Of a stretch of DNA of 64,000 bases, positions 18,019-28,010 are shown piece after piece (position 1 is the stretch's first letter; each line of letters opens with the position of its first letter). The position numbers and the translations under genes are program-made. The notes below the pieces were generated by a model. That model was given only the letters and a program-made list of their open reading frames with translations. It was not told the origin of the DNA and did not search any database. The stretch covers positions 3,658,001-3,722,000 of the forward strand of contig NZ_CP150300.1 of NCBI RefSeq assembly GCF_037991315.1. Direction: 5' to 3'. The DNA is from Paenibacillus sp. FSL H8-0079 (lineage in GTDB: Bacteria; Bacillota; Bacilli; Paenibacillales; Paenibacillaceae).

Positions 18019-18324
18019 TTATTTATTATTATGTTGAATAAGATCAATTTCCTGGAAGCGACTAACTTCCTTTTCCCAACGCTCTGCTACATATTGACGG
18101 TGAACCGGGTGATTGTTGTATGCATCATACGCAGCCTGATCCGCAAAGACCATCGAAAAGCTGTAATCGAACTCATTTTTCTCACTTACCTGTCTGAGAA
18201 CCTGAAACTGCTCTACCCCAGGAATGACTGCCAGCGCATCGGAACTTTCCTTCAAAAAGGCTTCTGCCTCCGGTGTATCTTTACCTGCGTAAAGTGTAAA
18301 CGTTACCATATGTGTGATGCTCAT
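18019..18324 (-). CDS. Dabb (stress-responsive A/B barrel) domain protein
   Basis: A 101-residue protein starting MSITHMVTFTLYAG, with the family features: N-terminal H-M-V-x-F strand, central FDYSFSMVFADQAAYDAYNNHPVH, and a C-terminal amphipathic strand. Dabb proteins are small dimeric ferredoxin-like folds; functions range from stress response to cyclases, so the role is open. AGGAGG lies before the ATG at 18324; the open frame extends upstream but lacks a site. Confidence 0.88.
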   Translation of the reverse strand: MSITHMVTFTLYAGKDTPEAEAFLKESSDALAVIPGVEQFQVLRQVSEKNEFDYSFSMVFADQAAYDAYNNHPVHRQYVAERWEKEVSRFQEIDLIQHNNK

Positions 18325-18424
18325 CTCTATTTCCTCCTCCAATATGTTCTTACTCTGTTTCCTAGTGTACATCCGAATGTGTTGTAAGCGCAATAATTGG
18401 TTGAATTAATTTTTAATGTACACA

Positions 18425-18454
18425 AAAAAACCTCAGGACGAATCCCGAGGTTTT
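18425..18454 (-). terminator. Terminator of rpmE2
   Basis: AAAACCTC-AGGA and TCCC-GAGGTTTT form a stem with a four-base loop; the minus strand ends in a run of seven T. It lies 20 bp after the rpmE2 stop. Confidence 0.85.
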
Positions 18455-18473
18455 CTTGTAATGTATGGACAAA

Positions 18474-18725
18474 CTATTTGTTGATGTTGTATTTACGGTT
18501 AAATTTATCAACACGGCCACCGATATCCACGTTTCTTTGTTTACCAGTGAAGAACGGGTGGGATGCGGAACTAGTGTCCACACGGATTACTGGGTAAGAG
18601 TTACCGTCTTCCCATTCCATAGTTTCGTTAGAGAACTTCGTGGAAGAACTCAGGAATTTGAAATCAGCACTTGCATCGTAAAAAATTACGAGTTGTGTCT
18701 TTGGATGGATGTCAACTTTTGGCAT
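18474..18725 (-). CDS. rpmE2: 50S ribosomal protein L31 type B (zinc-free)
   Basis: An 83-residue protein starting [17 protein letters not shown], with S-H-P-F-F-T-G-K-Q and D-x-x-G-R-V-x-K-F-x-x-K-Y, which is L31 type B. It has no cysteines, so it is the zinc-independent paralogue that replaces zinc-binding L31 when zinc is short. In Bacillus such genes are often Zur-controlled, but I found no convincing Zur box in the 150 bp upstream. Separate from the zinc island at 33-41 kb. AAAGGAG precedes the ATG. Confidence 0.95.
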   Translation of the reverse strand: MPKVDIHPKTQLVIFYDASADFKFLSSSTKFSNETMEWEDGNSYPVIRVDTSSASHPFFTGKQRNVDIGGRVDKFNRKYNINK

Positions 18726-18869
18726 AATCTATTTACACTCCTTTAATATGGGTACTTCTTTAGAATCAAACTAAATTTTATTATACTCTTTTTTTGTACA
18801 AAGTACCAGCAGGATTTGAGGAATAGCAAAAAAAATTATGATTTCTATGATTTTGCACCGAATCAGGTG

Positions 18870-19130
18870 TCACGCCGTCCCTTTCTCCAGCACATTCAGC
18901 ATGTACTCCAGTGCCTCCAGCTCATCCCTGCCTCTTGTCTGTAATCTGACAACACTACCATATCGAATGGGAAGTAACGCCATCCCAAGCAGGCTTTTAA
19001 CATCTACACGATGCTCAGACTCCATATACGACAAGATAATATCCGAGGTAAAACGTGATGCTTGAGAAGATACCGACATCAGATCATCCCGATGAAAATC
19101 AGCGTGTATCATAAATTCATGTACTCTCAC
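18870..19130 (-). CDS. HPr/Crh-like domain protein with altered active site
   Basis: An 86-residue protein that aligns over its length with HPr and especially Crh: A-S-R-F-T-S-D at 24-30 and V-K45-S46-L-L-G-M. The phosphorylatable His segment H-A-R-P of HPr is replaced by H13-R-D-D after a two-residue shortening, so PEP-dependent phosphotransfer is doubtful, while the Ser-46 neighbourhood used for HPr kinase is kept. It may be a regulator or a degenerate paralogue. The start is GTG at 19130, 9 bp after AAAGGAA. It follows no obvious sugar transport gene. Confidence 0.75.
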   Translation of the reverse strand: MRVHEFMIHADFHRDDLMSVSSQASRFTSDIILSYMESEHRVDVKSLLGMALLPIRYGSVVRLQTRGRDELEALEYMLNVLEKGTA

Positions 19131-19243
19131 AACCTTCAGTTCCTTTCGCTAAGTACTTATTCACCAATATGGTGTGTATCCATTTATATATTAAAATCTT
19201 CATGAATTATACCATGTTATGGGAGCTTGACCCATACTTTTTT

Positions 19244-19285
19244 GCAAAAAAAACAAAAAAAAGAGTCCTGAACCGCAGGACTCTT
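19244..19285 (-). terminator. Terminator of the dehydrogenase gene
   Basis: AAGAGTCCTG and CAGGACTCTT with a five-base loop, followed on the minus strand by a long T run. It lies just after the stop at 19297. Confidence 0.9.
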
Positions 19286-19296
19286 CCAGGTTGTTC

Positions 19297-20364
19297 TTAC
19301 ATACCATTCGGATATACCATGACCTTCAGACTGCCGCTTTTATTGTGTAATGCGCGCTCCATCGCTTGCTGTGTCTCTTCGAGTGAATAACGATCTGTAA
19401 TCAGGGACATCACGTCATGCTGGCCGGAGCTCAGGAACTCAATTCCTGCCGGATACGTATTGGCATAACGGAATATGCCATAGATATCAACTTCATTGTC
19501 CGCAATAAATGGAACATTGAGTGCTATCTCGTCCTGTGCAGGCAGGCCCACAATCGCAAGTTTGCCTCCACGTCGAAGTGAATACAGAGCAGATTGTAGC
19601 GCCTTCGGATTCCCCGCTGTTTCCCATGCGGTATCCACACCCACACCACCTGTTAACTCGCGAATCACAGCCAGCGCATCTTCATTTCGCACATTAATGG
19701 TATGCGTGGCCCCCATGCGGCGAGCTGCTTCCAGCCTAACTTCCTCCAGATCCGTTACAATGATCTTCTCTACACCGAAAGATTTGGCAGCAGCCACGGC
19801 CATGAGTCCAACGGGACCCATACCCATAATCGCCAGGGTTGTACCCGGAGCCAGTTTACTGCGGCGTGCAGCGTGAATACCAACAGAGAATGGCTCGTTC
19901 ATAGCTGCTTCCTCATAAGACAGATGATCCGGGATCGGGAATACCATATCTTCACGTATCACCATGTATTGTACAAATGCCCCATCCACCGGAGGAGTCG
20001 CTAGAAATTGTACATCCGGACACAGGTTATAACGACCTTCTTTGCATGCCGTGCAACGTCCGCAAGTCACCCCAGGCTCAATAGCAACCCGATCCCCTGT
20101 TTTCAGACGGGATACGTTCGAGCCAACAGCAGCAATGAATCCCGCACACTCATGTCCCAAAATGATCGGTTTCTCCACCACAAATCTGCCAATGCGTCCA
20201 TGTTCAAAATAATGCACATCCGAGCCACACACCCCGACAGCCATTACCTGGATTAACACCTCATCCGCTGCCGGTTGCGGGACAGGTTGTTCCTCAATAA
20301 TGATATGTCCTGGCTCTGTCATGATAGCAGCTTTCATGGTCTCGGGCAGTTGATGTTGTCCCAT
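19297..20364 (-). CDS. Zinc-dependent polyol dehydrogenase, sorbitol/xylitol dehydrogenase-like
   Basis: A 355-residue medium-chain dehydrogenase. Catalytic zinc ligands C46 and H71-E72 are present, and the structural zinc lobe has C101, C104, C107 and C115. The Rossmann motif is GMGPVGL near 177-183, and NEPFSVGIHAARR matches the polyol dehydrogenase group. GAGGAGGAG precedes the ATG at 20364; an upstream ATG at 20391 has no such site. It lies 110 bp after the alpha-glucuronidase stop on the same strand, so it may be read through from the xylan operon and oxidise xylitol or a related polyol; the exact substrate is inferred. Confidence 0.88.
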   Translation of the reverse strand: MGQHQLPETMKAAIMTEPGHIIIEEQPVPQPAADEVLIQVMAVGVCGSDVHYFEHGRIGRFVVEKPIILGHECAGFIAAVGSNVSRLKTGDRVAIEPGVTCGRCTACKEGRYNLCPDVQFLATPPVDGAFVQYMVIREDMVFPIPDHLSYEEAAMNEPFSVGIHAARRSKLAPGTTLAIMGMGPVGLMAVAAAKSFGVEKIIVTDLEEVRLEAARRMGATHTINVRNEDALAVIRELTGGVGVDTAWETAGNPKALQSALYSLRRGGKLAIVGLPAQDEIALNVPFIADNEVDIYGIFRYANTYPAGIEFLSSGQHDVMSLITDRYSLEETQQAMERALHNKSGSLKVMVYPNGM

Positions 20365-20474
20365 ACGGTTCTCCTCCTCATGTATGTCCATGCTGTCTAT
20401 TCTACATCAAAGAAAACAAGGTATCTTCTTTCTTCCTTCCTAATTACCAAGTTCATCTGCATCCGCAATTCCAC

Positions 20475-22616
20475 TCAATAGATTGTTCGACCTTGTTCAT
20501 CCGCTATGCCGCTCTTCCGATAGAAGTACGTATTGATCATGTCCCGCCATTCCTTGGCATGTTCGGCCTGGTTGTCCTGTAATGAAGCAACTTTACTGAA
20601 AATAACTGGGTCCACTTTTCCCTCCAGCTGTCTCCATGTCTCGGCTAACGCCTCTGCCTGCGCAGCACCTTCAAAGTGTGTATCATAAATATGCTGAATG
20701 ACTGTCTTACCCGAATGCAGAACATGGGTGTACGGCACATGATGGAAAAATAAGATCAACTCATCCGAACAGGTATCCAAGGACTCATAACGATCAGCAT
20801 TCTCAGGGTGATACTGCGAGGTATACCCCGTGCCACTCATCACCGTTCGATCTACACCAATGCCATGACAATCGGCAAAGTGATACGTTCCCCATTTGGA
20901 ATACTCATATCCATCTACATTCGGCCCATAATGATGCTCCGGGTTAACCATCCAACCTACACCGAGAGGTGCCGTATAATTTTCATAGATATCTAGCGAA
21001 TTCAAAAGCATATCCGTAACCTGCCGCACGACCTCGTCCTCATGTCCAAACGTCAGTCTCACCCACTCATCGGCAATCTCTTCCGCGGACAGCTCTGGAT
21101 TCCACGCAAGTCTGCCATATCCATACAGATTGGCCTGCGCGAGAGGATGTCCTGTCCAACAGGCATCTGCACCAATATTGGATACTGCGGCGAAGCCACT
21201 ATAAGGTCGTTTATACAGAGAACCGTCCGCGATTCGCTTGATCTCTGAACCTTCGCCTTTGGCGTATGTGTCGAAGTCCAATACTTCTTTCCACTGAGGA
21301 ACCAGATAACACAGATGACGCTGCTGCCCGGTATACTCTTGCGTAATCTGAAACTCAATGACCTGATTCGTATTTTCCATGGCACCGAATAGTGGGGATA
21401 CCGCTTCTCTCACCTGAAAATCCATCGGTCCATTCTTAATTTGCAAAATGACATTGTCGGCAAACCGCCCATCCAGCGGCGTAAAGTGGTCATACGCTGC
21501 ACGTGCACGGTCTGTGGAACGATCCCGCCAGTCCTGCTTGCAGTTATAGACAAAGCAGCGCCAGATGACCAATCCACCGAATGGACGAAGGGCTTCAGCC
21601 AGCATGTTGGCACCATCGGCATGATCACGATTATACGTGAACGGTCCCGGACGATTCTCGGAGTCTGCCTTGATCAGGTAACCGCCAAAATCCGGAATGG
21701 CTGCATACACCTTGGCCGTTTGGATGTTCCACCATTCCTGTACCTGCGCATCCAGCGGATCTGCCGTATGCAATCCACCAATCTCGATTGGACTAGCGTA
21801 GTTGGCGCTCAGGAACAGTCGAATGCCATAGGATCTGAATTCAGCGGCGACCTTCGCCACATCACCCAAGTAACGTTCTGTCAGGAACAGACTCTCGTGC
21901 CGATGTACGTTGACATTGTTGATCGATATGGCATTGATCCCCGTGGAAGCGAGCAATCTTGCGTAATCCCGGATACGTCCCAGGTCCTGCGTGAATTCCC
22001 CGTTATCATAGAAAATGGAGTTCCCTGCGTAACCACGCTCAATGCTGCCATCCACGTTATCCCACTGATTAATCATCCGTAGCGCATTGGTTGGCTGCTC
22101 GGTAATAAAGCTCCACTTGCCGGCAGCTTCATCCGCTTCGCTGCTGCTATCTTGATGCAGTGTCAGCTCTCGCAGCAGATGGAATGTACCATACAGCACT
22201 CCTTGGGGAGTCTCTGATCCAATGACCAGTACACCTTCTGCCTCGTCCCTGCGAATGATATAGCCTTCCCCTTGCACAGCAGAGCGCTCGGTTTCGCTAA
22301 ACGCTTCGGCCACAGGATGGCTTCCTTCCCAAGTGCCGATCCGTATTGCAGGAGCATGCTCGTTCCGCTCACTAGCCTGAGAAGCAGTCAGTTGACCGAC
22401 CGTCGGTTTCACCCCATATAACTTCTCCAGTCCCTGTGACAGTTCGGTCAGAGCTGTCGTAATGATCTGATGATTCTCTTCCGCCAAGATCAGCCTGCTC
22501 CAGAGTGGAGCTGTCCTCTTGGCAAACCCATTCGTTCCTGACAATGTGGAGTGATACCCCAGCCATGCATCGTATTGTGGACCTGACAGACCAGATTGAA
22601 CGACGGATTGGCTCAT
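20475..22616 (-). CDS. aguA: Alpha-glucuronidase, GH67
   Basis: A 713-residue GH67 enzyme that removes 4-O-methyl-glucuronic acid from xylo-oligosaccharides. No signal peptide, so it acts in the cytoplasm on imported oligomers. The residues corresponding to the known Geobacillus enzyme are visible at a constant offset of 35: E320 (general acid, KADSE), D399 (GPMD) and E427 (ITQE). AAGGAGG precedes the ATG at 22616; the ATG overlaps the stop of the xylosidase gene (ATGA). The open frame upstream to 22679 is inside the neighbour and is not used. Coupled translation with the GH52 gene supports a joint role in glucuronoxylan breakdown. Confidence 0.95.
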   Translation of the reverse strand: MSQSVVQSGLSGPQYDAWLGYHSTLSGTNGFAKRTAPLWSRLILAEENHQIITTALTELSQGLEKLYGVKPTVGQLTASQASERNEHAPAIRIGTWEGSHPVAEAFSETERSAVQGEGYIIRRDEAEGVLVIGSETPQGVLYGTFHLLRELTLHQDSSSEADEAAGKWSFITEQPTNALRMINQWDNVDGSIERGYAGNSIFYDNGEFTQDLGRIRDYARLLASTGINAISINNVNVHRHESLFLTERYLGDVAKVAAEFRSYGIRLFLSANYASPIEIGGLHTADPLDAQVQEWWNIQTAKVYAAIPDFGGYLIKADSENRPGPFTYNRDHADGANMLAEALRPFGGLVIWRCFVYNCKQDWRDRSTDRARAAYDHFTPLDGRFADNVILQIKNGPMDFQVREAVSPLFGAMENTNQVIEFQITQEYTGQQRHLCYLVPQWKEVLDFDTYAKGEGSEIKRIADGSLYKRPYSGFAAVSNIGADACWTGHPLAQANLYGYGRLAWNPELSAEEIADEWVRLTFGHEDEVVRQVTDMLLNSLDIYENYTAPLGVGWMVNPEHHYGPNVDGYEYSKWGTYHFADCHGIGVDRTVMSGTGYTSQYHPENADRYESLDTCSDELILFFHHVPYTHVLHSGKTVIQHIYDTHFEGAAQAEALAETWRQLEGKVDPVIFSKVASLQDNQAEHAKEWRDMINTYFYRKSGIADEQGRTIY

Positions 22617-24844
22617 TGTACCGCCTCCTTGCTGGCATAGATCTGAGCAAGGCGATTTCCTTTGCCTTCGAGTAGCCATAGAATGGACGTTACACCACGC
22701 GGATAATACTTGCTGCCAACCGCCACACCAGACAGGATCTGGTCACTCCAACACCAGTAGGATTCCTCCGGATGCAACAGCCAGTTGACATGAGCCGCGT
22801 CTGCTGCCTTGCCTGTCTCATCCCATTCCACACCCAGCAGCTCTCTGGTGATAAATTGGGACAGATAGATTTTGCTCAGCCACGAGTTATTGCTTGTCGA
22901 GGACAGTTTCCAGCCTCCATCTTCGAACAGACAAGTCCCAGGTACAAGAACCGTTTTCAGATGGGTTTGGAGTGCCTTCAGGTAAGGTCCAAAACGACCA
23001 TTGACATCCAGTGCTGCTTCACAGCCTGTAAAGTACGGGAACACCAAACCTTCAATAGCCGGAATGATTCGAGAATCATTATTTTCTGCAATAACAGCTG
23101 GAATGTAGCCGCCATCAGTCAATTGTGCAGCAATACTGGCAGCGCAGCGATCTGCTTGAAGCCCTGCTTGATGGGACAGATCTGCCAACTTCTCAGTTGC
23201 GAACAGCTTCTCCAATGCAATATAGACCGCCCAACATTTACCCGCCAGATAGATATTATTGCGAGACTGTCCAAGTGACACATCCAGGCTGTCGTAGGTT
23301 GTAATCTCCGCTCCACCTTGTGTGCGGCTACTATCCAGACCCATCAGACCGTTACGCTGTTCTGCGTCGGGATGGTCCCGATTAAGCATGCTCTCAAAGC
23401 AATCGCGAATAACAGGTAGCATGTCTTTCACAAACGCTTGATCCTGTGTCTGTTCGATGTATACTGTCGCGCAGCAGAGCCAGTTTACCAGCTCCTCGTG
23501 GCTCATTTGTGAGAAGCAGTCATCAATGCCCACTAGCTCATATGCCGAGTGTCCGGGGCGAGAGAACACATTGGCTACACCAATATCATGGGTAAAAGTA
23601 ATCCCACCCGGGTATAACTTTTCTTCTCCCGGGAAACGAACCTGATCCTTATAACTGTATCGTTTCACAAACCACTCCAGCTCGTTCCGCACCGTCCAGG
23701 GATTCAAGGCAAGCTCGAAATACAACTGATCTGCTGTCAGATCAAGTGTGTTCATCATTCGATACTCCCCTTCGTTCACCACCCAGAGTGGCTCGCCATC
23801 GGCATCCAACAGTTGAGTACTCGCATAATAGCTGTGGATGGAATGAGCAAGCATGAAGGATTGATCTTCTGTCAGCCCAGCTGTTCCAAGGCGTTGTTCA
23901 ACCTCCGCACAGGAAGCAGTCAGCTCACTGAAACGTTGTAATGCATACTCTCCCGCTGCCTGGATGTCTGCAAAATACCGCGTATACCAATACGTCGTAT
24001 CCATTCCAGTCGTCACAATACCCCCACGATAGAAACATACTGCGAATTGGTATGTACGTTTCTCTCCAGCAGGTACCTCCATCAGTAATGCCGCAGTTCC
24101 GCCAAGTCCAAAAGCCAGATTCTCCCGATGCTTCTCCTGTAAGAGCTTCTCCAACGTAAACCCGCGCGCGGGCCACAGTCCGTCGTCTGCCGACATAATG
24201 GCTGTAAGCCGACCTTGTCCAACACCTGTGATGGAGCCACCTTCCGGTCCTCCAATCAGACGCATCGCAGAGTACGGATCATTACCCTGATAGCCAAAGT
24301 AGGCTTTCCGTGGTTGTTGACCTTGCGTATTGTCAATCGTCATCTCTACCAATACGGCGGGTACGAGTGCATCCATTAAGGCTTCACGATCCCCACTCGT
24401 TGGATCTGGTACGGGTCGGACAGGCGAGTAGATACGGAACGTCAGATCTCCCGCAGTCCACGTATCCGTACCTGAGGTGAATTCACGGGTAATATCTTCA
24501 TCACGAAAAGCCGTAATAAGAGATTGTGGAGCCTTTGACGCAGTCGTCGACGGAGCCGTGTCCCCTTTTACCTCCGTATCTACGGATGTCTGTGCCTGAT
24601 CCCCATTCTCTAACTTCTCTACATCATAGCGGCTGCTCTCATCCTCGGAAGCTTCATAAAAAGGAAGTGCCTGATAATTGTCTCCATCGCGAGATTGTAA
24701 TCCAATATATACATTCTGGTCTGCCGGCTTGCCGAGTTCCAGACCCAGCCCGCCCTTGGCTCCTTTGTATCCCAGTGTAAAACTGGCAAAAGCACCAATC
24801 GGTGCGTGATGTGCATTATAAAAGATGGATTTGGATGTGCTCAT
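22613..24844 (-). CDS. xynB: Beta-xylosidase, GH52
   Basis: A 743-residue intracellular enzyme of family GH52, recognised from the N-terminal [18 protein letters not shown]. The catalytic pair of the Geobacillus enzyme (E335, D495) maps with an equal offset to E358 in VVNEGEY and D518 in TTYDSLD. Residues 82-107 form a Ser/Thr/Asp-rich insert not expected in the shorter Geobacillus protein. It releases xylose from short xylo-oligosaccharides. First gene of the xylan operon, divergent from the AraC regulator, with a cre-like site just upstream. Confidence 0.93.
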   Translation of the reverse strand: MSTSKSIFYNAHHAPIGAFASFTLGYKGAKGGLGLELGKPADQNVYIGLQSRDGDNYQALPFYEASEDESSRYDVEKLENGDQAQTSVDTEVKGDTAPSTTASKAPQSLITAFRDEDITREFTSGTDTWTAGDLTFRIYSPVRPVPDPTSGDREALMDALVPAVLVEMTIDNTQGQQPRKAYFGYQGNDPYSAMRLIGGPEGGSITGVGQGRLTAIMSADDGLWPARGFTLEKLLQEKHRENLAFGLGGTAALLMEVPAGEKRTYQFAVCFYRGGIVTTGMDTTYWYTRYFADIQAAGEYALQRFSELTASCAEVEQRLGTAGLTEDQSFMLAHSIHSYYASTQLLDADGEPLWVVNEGEYRMMNTLDLTADQLYFELALNPWTVRNELEWFVKRYSYKDQVRFPGEEKLYPGGITFTHDIGVANVFSRPGHSAYELVGIDDCFSQMSHEELVNWLCCATVYIEQTQDQAFVKDMLPVIRDCFESMLNRDHPDAEQRNGLMGLDSSRTQGGAEITTYDSLDVSLGQSRNNIYLAGKCWAVYIALEKLFATEKLADLSHQAGLQADRCAASIAAQLTDGGYIPAVIAENNDSRIIPAIEGLVFPYFTGCEAALDVNGRFGPYLKALQTHLKTVLVPGTCLFEDGGWKLSSTSNNSWLSKIYLSQFITRELLGVEWDETGKAADAAHVNWLLHPEESYWCWSDQILSGVAVGSKYYPRGVTSILWLLEGKGNRLAQIYASKEAVQ

Positions 24845-24870
24845 GAATCATAACCCCTCTCAGAATGGTA

Positions 24871-24884
24871 TGCATACGTTTTCA
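24871..24884 (-). promoter_or_regulatory. Candidate cre site for CcpA
   Basis: On the minus strand TGAAAACGTATGCA, 12 of 14 positions of the cre consensus, 27 bp before the xylosidase start. Catabolite repression of a xylan operon would be expected. Confidence 0.5.
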
Positions 24885-25019
24885 TTAGCCCCATCCTAAC
24901 ACGTGGTTCTACCTCAGACCATGATCAAATCAATCTGATATTTACCCAAATCAAGCTGATAGACTATAATGAATTAAAGCGGTTACAACGCATTCCATTG
25001 GATATAAGGGGGATCTTCC

Positions 25020-25931
25020 ATGTCTTCAACATATTTGCCTCCCGATTTGGGAGAAAGTGTCCATGAAGTTTTTTACCCAGATGTGCAAACAACAGTCAAT
25101 CTGTTCGCCATTCATTTACGAAGTGTGGGTATGGACTGGGATTATCCGGCACATGAGCACCCTCAATATGAATTGAATTATGTCACGGAAGGCGAGCAAC
25201 GCATGATGGTGAATGGTACCCTATACATTCAAAAGGCTGGCGAACTGCTCCTGATTCCTCCGGGAAGCATTCATTCCAGCCAGAGCCATAACGGCAAGGG
25301 ATTCACGTATTTTTGCATGCACTTTGACATTGATGATCCGTTGTTCCTATCATTGCTGGCGCGCATCAAACAAGTACGATTCAGTGCGGATAGTCCGGTG
25401 ACGCAGCAGATTGAGCCCGTTTTGCGCAAATTGATGTCATCTGCGGATGATGAAACAGCAAGTACGATGGTTCAGCGTATGCAGTTGCAATCTGCAGTAT
25501 TTGAACTATTCGGACATCTGTGGGAGGCGGTCTCGCAAGAGGCTGTGCAATGGTTTACGGAAGGACACGAGAAGATCGAACTCGCCCATCGGATTCGCAA
25601 TCGATTGCAAGGCCTGATGAGCCAGCAATTCAAACAGGGACACGAATCGGAAGGACACTATGGTATTGATGATATTGCAGCAGAACTGGGTATCAGCTCT
25701 TCACACTGTAATCGTGTCTTCAAGCAGGTATTCGGTCAGTCTCCCCGTGCTGTGTTATCCCAGTTGGTTTTGCATGAAGCGAAGCTTCTTCTGGGCAATC
25801 CGAAGCTGTCTGTTCAAAATATTGCAGTCATGCTTGGTTACAAGGATATTGCCCATTTCAGTCGTCAATTCAAGCGTTGGTCCGGCATGTCGCCATCCCG
25901 TTACCGACAGGAACAGCCTGCTCTGGAATGA
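25020..25931 (+). CDS. AraC-family transcriptional regulator
   Basis: A 303-residue regulator with an N-terminal cupin (about 35-115: HEHPQYELNYV and IPPGSIHS) and a C-terminal pair of helix-turn-helices (about 195-298: IAAELGISSSHCNRVFKQVFG and IAVMLGYKDIAHFSRQFKRW). The cupin would bind a sugar. Divergent from xynB-aguA with 175 bp between, so it probably activates that operon in response to a xylo-oligosaccharide or glucuronic acid derivative. The start ATG follows AAGGGGG. Its last codons overlap a hairpin. Confidence 0.9.
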   Translation: MSSTYLPPDLGESVHEVFYPDVQTTVNLFAIHLRSVGMDWDYPAHEHPQYELNYVTEGEQRMMVNGTLYIQKAGELLLIPPGSIHSSQSHNGKGFTYFCMHFDIDDPLFLSLLARIKQVRFSADSPVTQQIEPVLRKLMSSADDETASTMVQRMQLQSAVFELFGHLWEAVSQEAVQWFTEGHEKIELAHRIRNRLQGLMSQQFKQGHESEGHYGIDDIAAELGISSSHCNRVFKQVFGQSPRAVLSQLVLHEAKLLLGNPKLSVQNIAVMLGYKDIAHFSRQFKRWSGMSPSRYRQEQPALE

Positions 25932-25950
25932 GGTCCAGTAGCAGGCTGTT
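25912..25950. terminator. Hairpin overlapping the end of the AraC gene
   Basis: AACAGCCTGCT (25912-25922) and AGCAGGCTGTT (25940-25950), an 11-bp perfect stem that starts inside the coding sequence. The T tract is weak. Confidence 0.5.
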
Positions 25951-26011
25951 TGGCTTGATTCAATATTTTGCAAAATTCGATTCGAGATGATCTCTGTATT
26001 TATATGAAATT

Positions 26012-27415
26012 TTATTTCAACAAACGCTTAATCAACTTCAGCTTGTTAGTATATGGTGGATACAGAATCGGCAGATTCAATTTTGTGCTTTTTTTCAGGA
26101 CACTTTTGAGATGGGAGAAGGTTTCGAAGCTGTACTGCCCATGATATGAGCCAACACCTGAATGACCAACACCGCCAAATGGCAGACGCGGGTTCGCTAC
26201 ATGCGTAATGGTATCGTTAATGCATCCGCCGCCAAATGAAACTTCACGCAGTACTTTGTCCTGAACTTGGGTGTCAGAAGTAAACAGATACAAGGCAAGT
26301 GGTTTCGGCCGTTTTACGATCTCTACAATAGCTTCATCGAGGTTACGGTAGCTGATGATCGGTAGAATCGGTCCAAAAATCTCATCTTCCATCGTTGCTG
26401 CATCCCAGGATTCCGCATCAATCAAAGTAGGTTCAATGAATCGATCTTCCTCATCCGATGCTCCTCCATATATCACTTTGGCCTGATCCCGTTCAATCAG
26501 CGTCGTCAGACGTTTAAAGTGTCCCTTGTTCACGATACGCCCATAGTCCTTGTTGTGTTGAATATCTGAACCAAAGAAAGACACAATTGCTGTTTTCATC
26601 TCCGTAACTAACTGTTCCTTCACACGCTCATGCACGAGTAAATAGTCAGGTGCGATACAGGTCTGTCCTGTATTGAGCAGTTTACCCCATATGATGCGCT
26701 CTGCAGCTACTTTGATATCGGCCTGTTCATCCACGATGACTGGGCTCTTACCTCCAAGTTCCAACGTAACGGGAACCAGATTTTTGGCAGCTGCCTCCAT
26801 CACAATCTTGCCAACCGGTACACTGCCTGTAAAAAAGATATAGTCAAACGGCGCATTGATTAGCGCTGTCGTTGTGTCTTTGGCACCGTCAAGTACCTGC
26901 ACGTACGCCGTTTCGAATACGGTCGCGATCATTTCACGTACAACAGCGGACACCGCAGGTGTATTCTCTGAGGCTTTGAGCACAGCTGTGTTGCCTGCCG
27001 CAATAGCGCCTACCAATGGTTCGATCAAGAGTTGAAATGGATAATTGAAAGGTCCGATGATCAGTACTGCCCCATAGGGTTCAGGTATGATCACACTTTT
27101 GGAGCCCAGGAGTGCCATTTGCGTTTTGACTTTAACGGGTTTCACCCATTTCTTCACTTTACGAATGGTGTGTGTGATGCTGTCCATCATGAATCCGATT
27201 TCGGTCGTGTAGGATTCGAACTCACTTTTTCCCAAATCCTGATAAAGTGCTTCTGTCAGTCTGGACTCATACTTTTGAATCGCCTGCTTCAGTTGGGTCA
27301 GACGAGCAATTCGGGCTTCTGCCGATCGTGTGGCCCCAGAACGAAAGAATTGTCGTTGCTGCTCCAAAATCTCTTCAACTTCCTGACGGGTTACTTCCTG
27401 TATCATCGTTGTCAT
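26012..27415 (-). CDS. Aldehyde dehydrogenase, YwdH-like
   Basis: A 467-residue NAD(P)-dependent aldehyde dehydrogenase with catalytic C253 (TGQTCIAPD) and E219 (LELGGKSP). The C-terminus ends with a hydrophobic/basic tail as in the YwdH/fatty aldehyde group, which may favour membrane association. Likely oxidises medium or long-chain aldehydes, including stress products. It lies downstream of an ArsR gene on the same strand (90 bp gap); a 19-bp motif shared by both promoters suggests that ArsR controls it. Confidence 0.9.
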   Translation of the reverse strand: MTTMIQEVTRQEVEEILEQQRQFFRSGATRSAEARIARLTQLKQAIQKYESRLTEALYQDLGKSEFESYTTEIGFMMDSITHTIRKVKKWVKPVKVKTQMALLGSKSVIIPEPYGAVLIIGPFNYPFQLLIEPLVGAIAAGNTAVLKASENTPAVSAVVREMIATVFETAYVQVLDGAKDTTTALINAPFDYIFFTGSVPVGKIVMEAAAKNLVPVTLELGGKSPVIVDEQADIKVAAERIIWGKLLNTGQTCIAPDYLLVHERVKEQLVTEMKTAIVSFFGSDIQHNKDYGRIVNKGHFKRLTTLIERDQAKVIYGGASDEEDRFIEPTLIDAESWDAATMEDEIFGPILPIISYRNLDEAIVEIVKRPKPLALYLFTSDTQVQDKVLREVSFGGGCINDTITHVANPRLPFGGVGHSGVGSYHGQYSFETFSHLKSVLKKSTKLNLPILYPPYTNKLKLIKRLLK

Positions 27416-27449
27416 ATATGCATACTCCTCTACTTATTATTGATTAAAC

Positions 27450-27468
27450 GTTTAAACTTACGAACCTA
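27450..27468. promoter_or_regulatory. Shared operator, copy 1 (aldehyde dehydrogenase)
   Basis: GTTTAAAC-TTA-CGAACCTA, 35 bp before the aldehyde dehydrogenase start. It matches the copy at 27862 in 17 of 19 bases and is an imperfect palindrome GTTtaAA/TTcgAAC. Confidence 0.6.
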
Positions 27469-27505
27469 TAAGGTACATGCAAAAGCATGTTGTATCACCA
27501 TTCAT

Positions 27506-27808
27506 CTACAGACACTCTTCTTCCAAAGCAGCTACCAGTTCCTTCAACAGTTCCACCGATGCATTCAATGAAGCCGAATAATAGCGCTGTGTGCCCTTCT
27601 GTTCCACAGATATAAGACCCTTCTCTAACAACAGCTTGAGATGGTGAGATATGGCTGGCCGGGATAGGCTGGATTGTTCAGTAATTTCATTCACCGTCAT
27701 TCTGCCCTTCTCGGTGAGTGTCAGCAGAATGGCTTGACGATGGTTGTCACTTAATACTTGAAATAACGGGATACAGGTTTGAAAAACGCTAATCGCTTTT
27801 TGTCCCAT
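27506..27808 (-). CDS. ArsR-family transcriptional regulator
   Basis: A 100-residue winged-helix protein: NEITEQSSLSRPAISHHL is the recognition region and KGTQRYYSASL the wing. Only two cysteines are visible (C12, C99) and no classical metal motif. The correct start is the ATG at 27808, 5 bp after GAGGTGAA; the longer open frame to 28327 runs opposite to the GntR gene and is not coding. It probably represses itself and the aldehyde dehydrogenase through the shared 19-bp motif. Confidence 0.9.
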   Translation of the reverse strand: MGQKAISVFQTCIPLFQVLSDNHRQAILLTLTEKGRMTVNEITEQSSLSRPAISHHLKLLLEKGLISVEQKGTQRYYSASLNASVELLKELVAALEEECL

Positions 27809-27861
27809 GGTGTTCACCTCTGTACTATTCTTCGTATATTGTTCTCTATTCGATGTCTGTT

Positions 27862-27880
27862 GGTTTAAACATTCGAACCT
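27862..27880. promoter_or_regulatory. Shared operator, copy 2 (ArsR gene)
   Basis: GTTTAAAC-ATT-CGAACCTA, 54 bp before the ArsR start; see the copy at 27450. Confidence 0.6.
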
Positions 27881-27950
27881 AATGATTGAATTGTACTCTC
27901 TACTCTCTTGAACTGCAAGTAAATTATCAAATAAATTCAATACAATAGCG

Positions 27951-27964
27951 ATAAAGCGCTTCCG
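27951..27964 (+). promoter_or_regulatory. Weak cre-like site upstream of the GntR gene
   Basis: ATAAAGCGCTTCCG keeps the AAAGCGCTT core but only about 10 of 14 consensus positions. It lies directly before the GntR palindrome. Confidence 0.3.
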
Positions 27965-27966
27965 CA

Positions 27967-27986
27967 CTACCATACAAGTATGGTAG
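27967..27986. promoter_or_regulatory. Putative GntR/FCD operator, perfect palindrome
   Basis: CTACCATAC-AA-GTATGGTAG, a perfect 9-bp inverted repeat 24 bp before the GTG start of the GntR gene. Its position and TGGTA-type arms fit autoregulation by an FCD-type regulator. Confidence 0.65.
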
Positions 27987-28010
27987 TATGTCAATGAAGG
28001 AGTTGAAGTT

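Noticed and set aside
18726..18860. Zur box for rpmE2
   Set aside because: Only a poor ATCATAGAAATCATAA-like sequence is present about 110 bp upstream; it lacks the TCGTAAT core.
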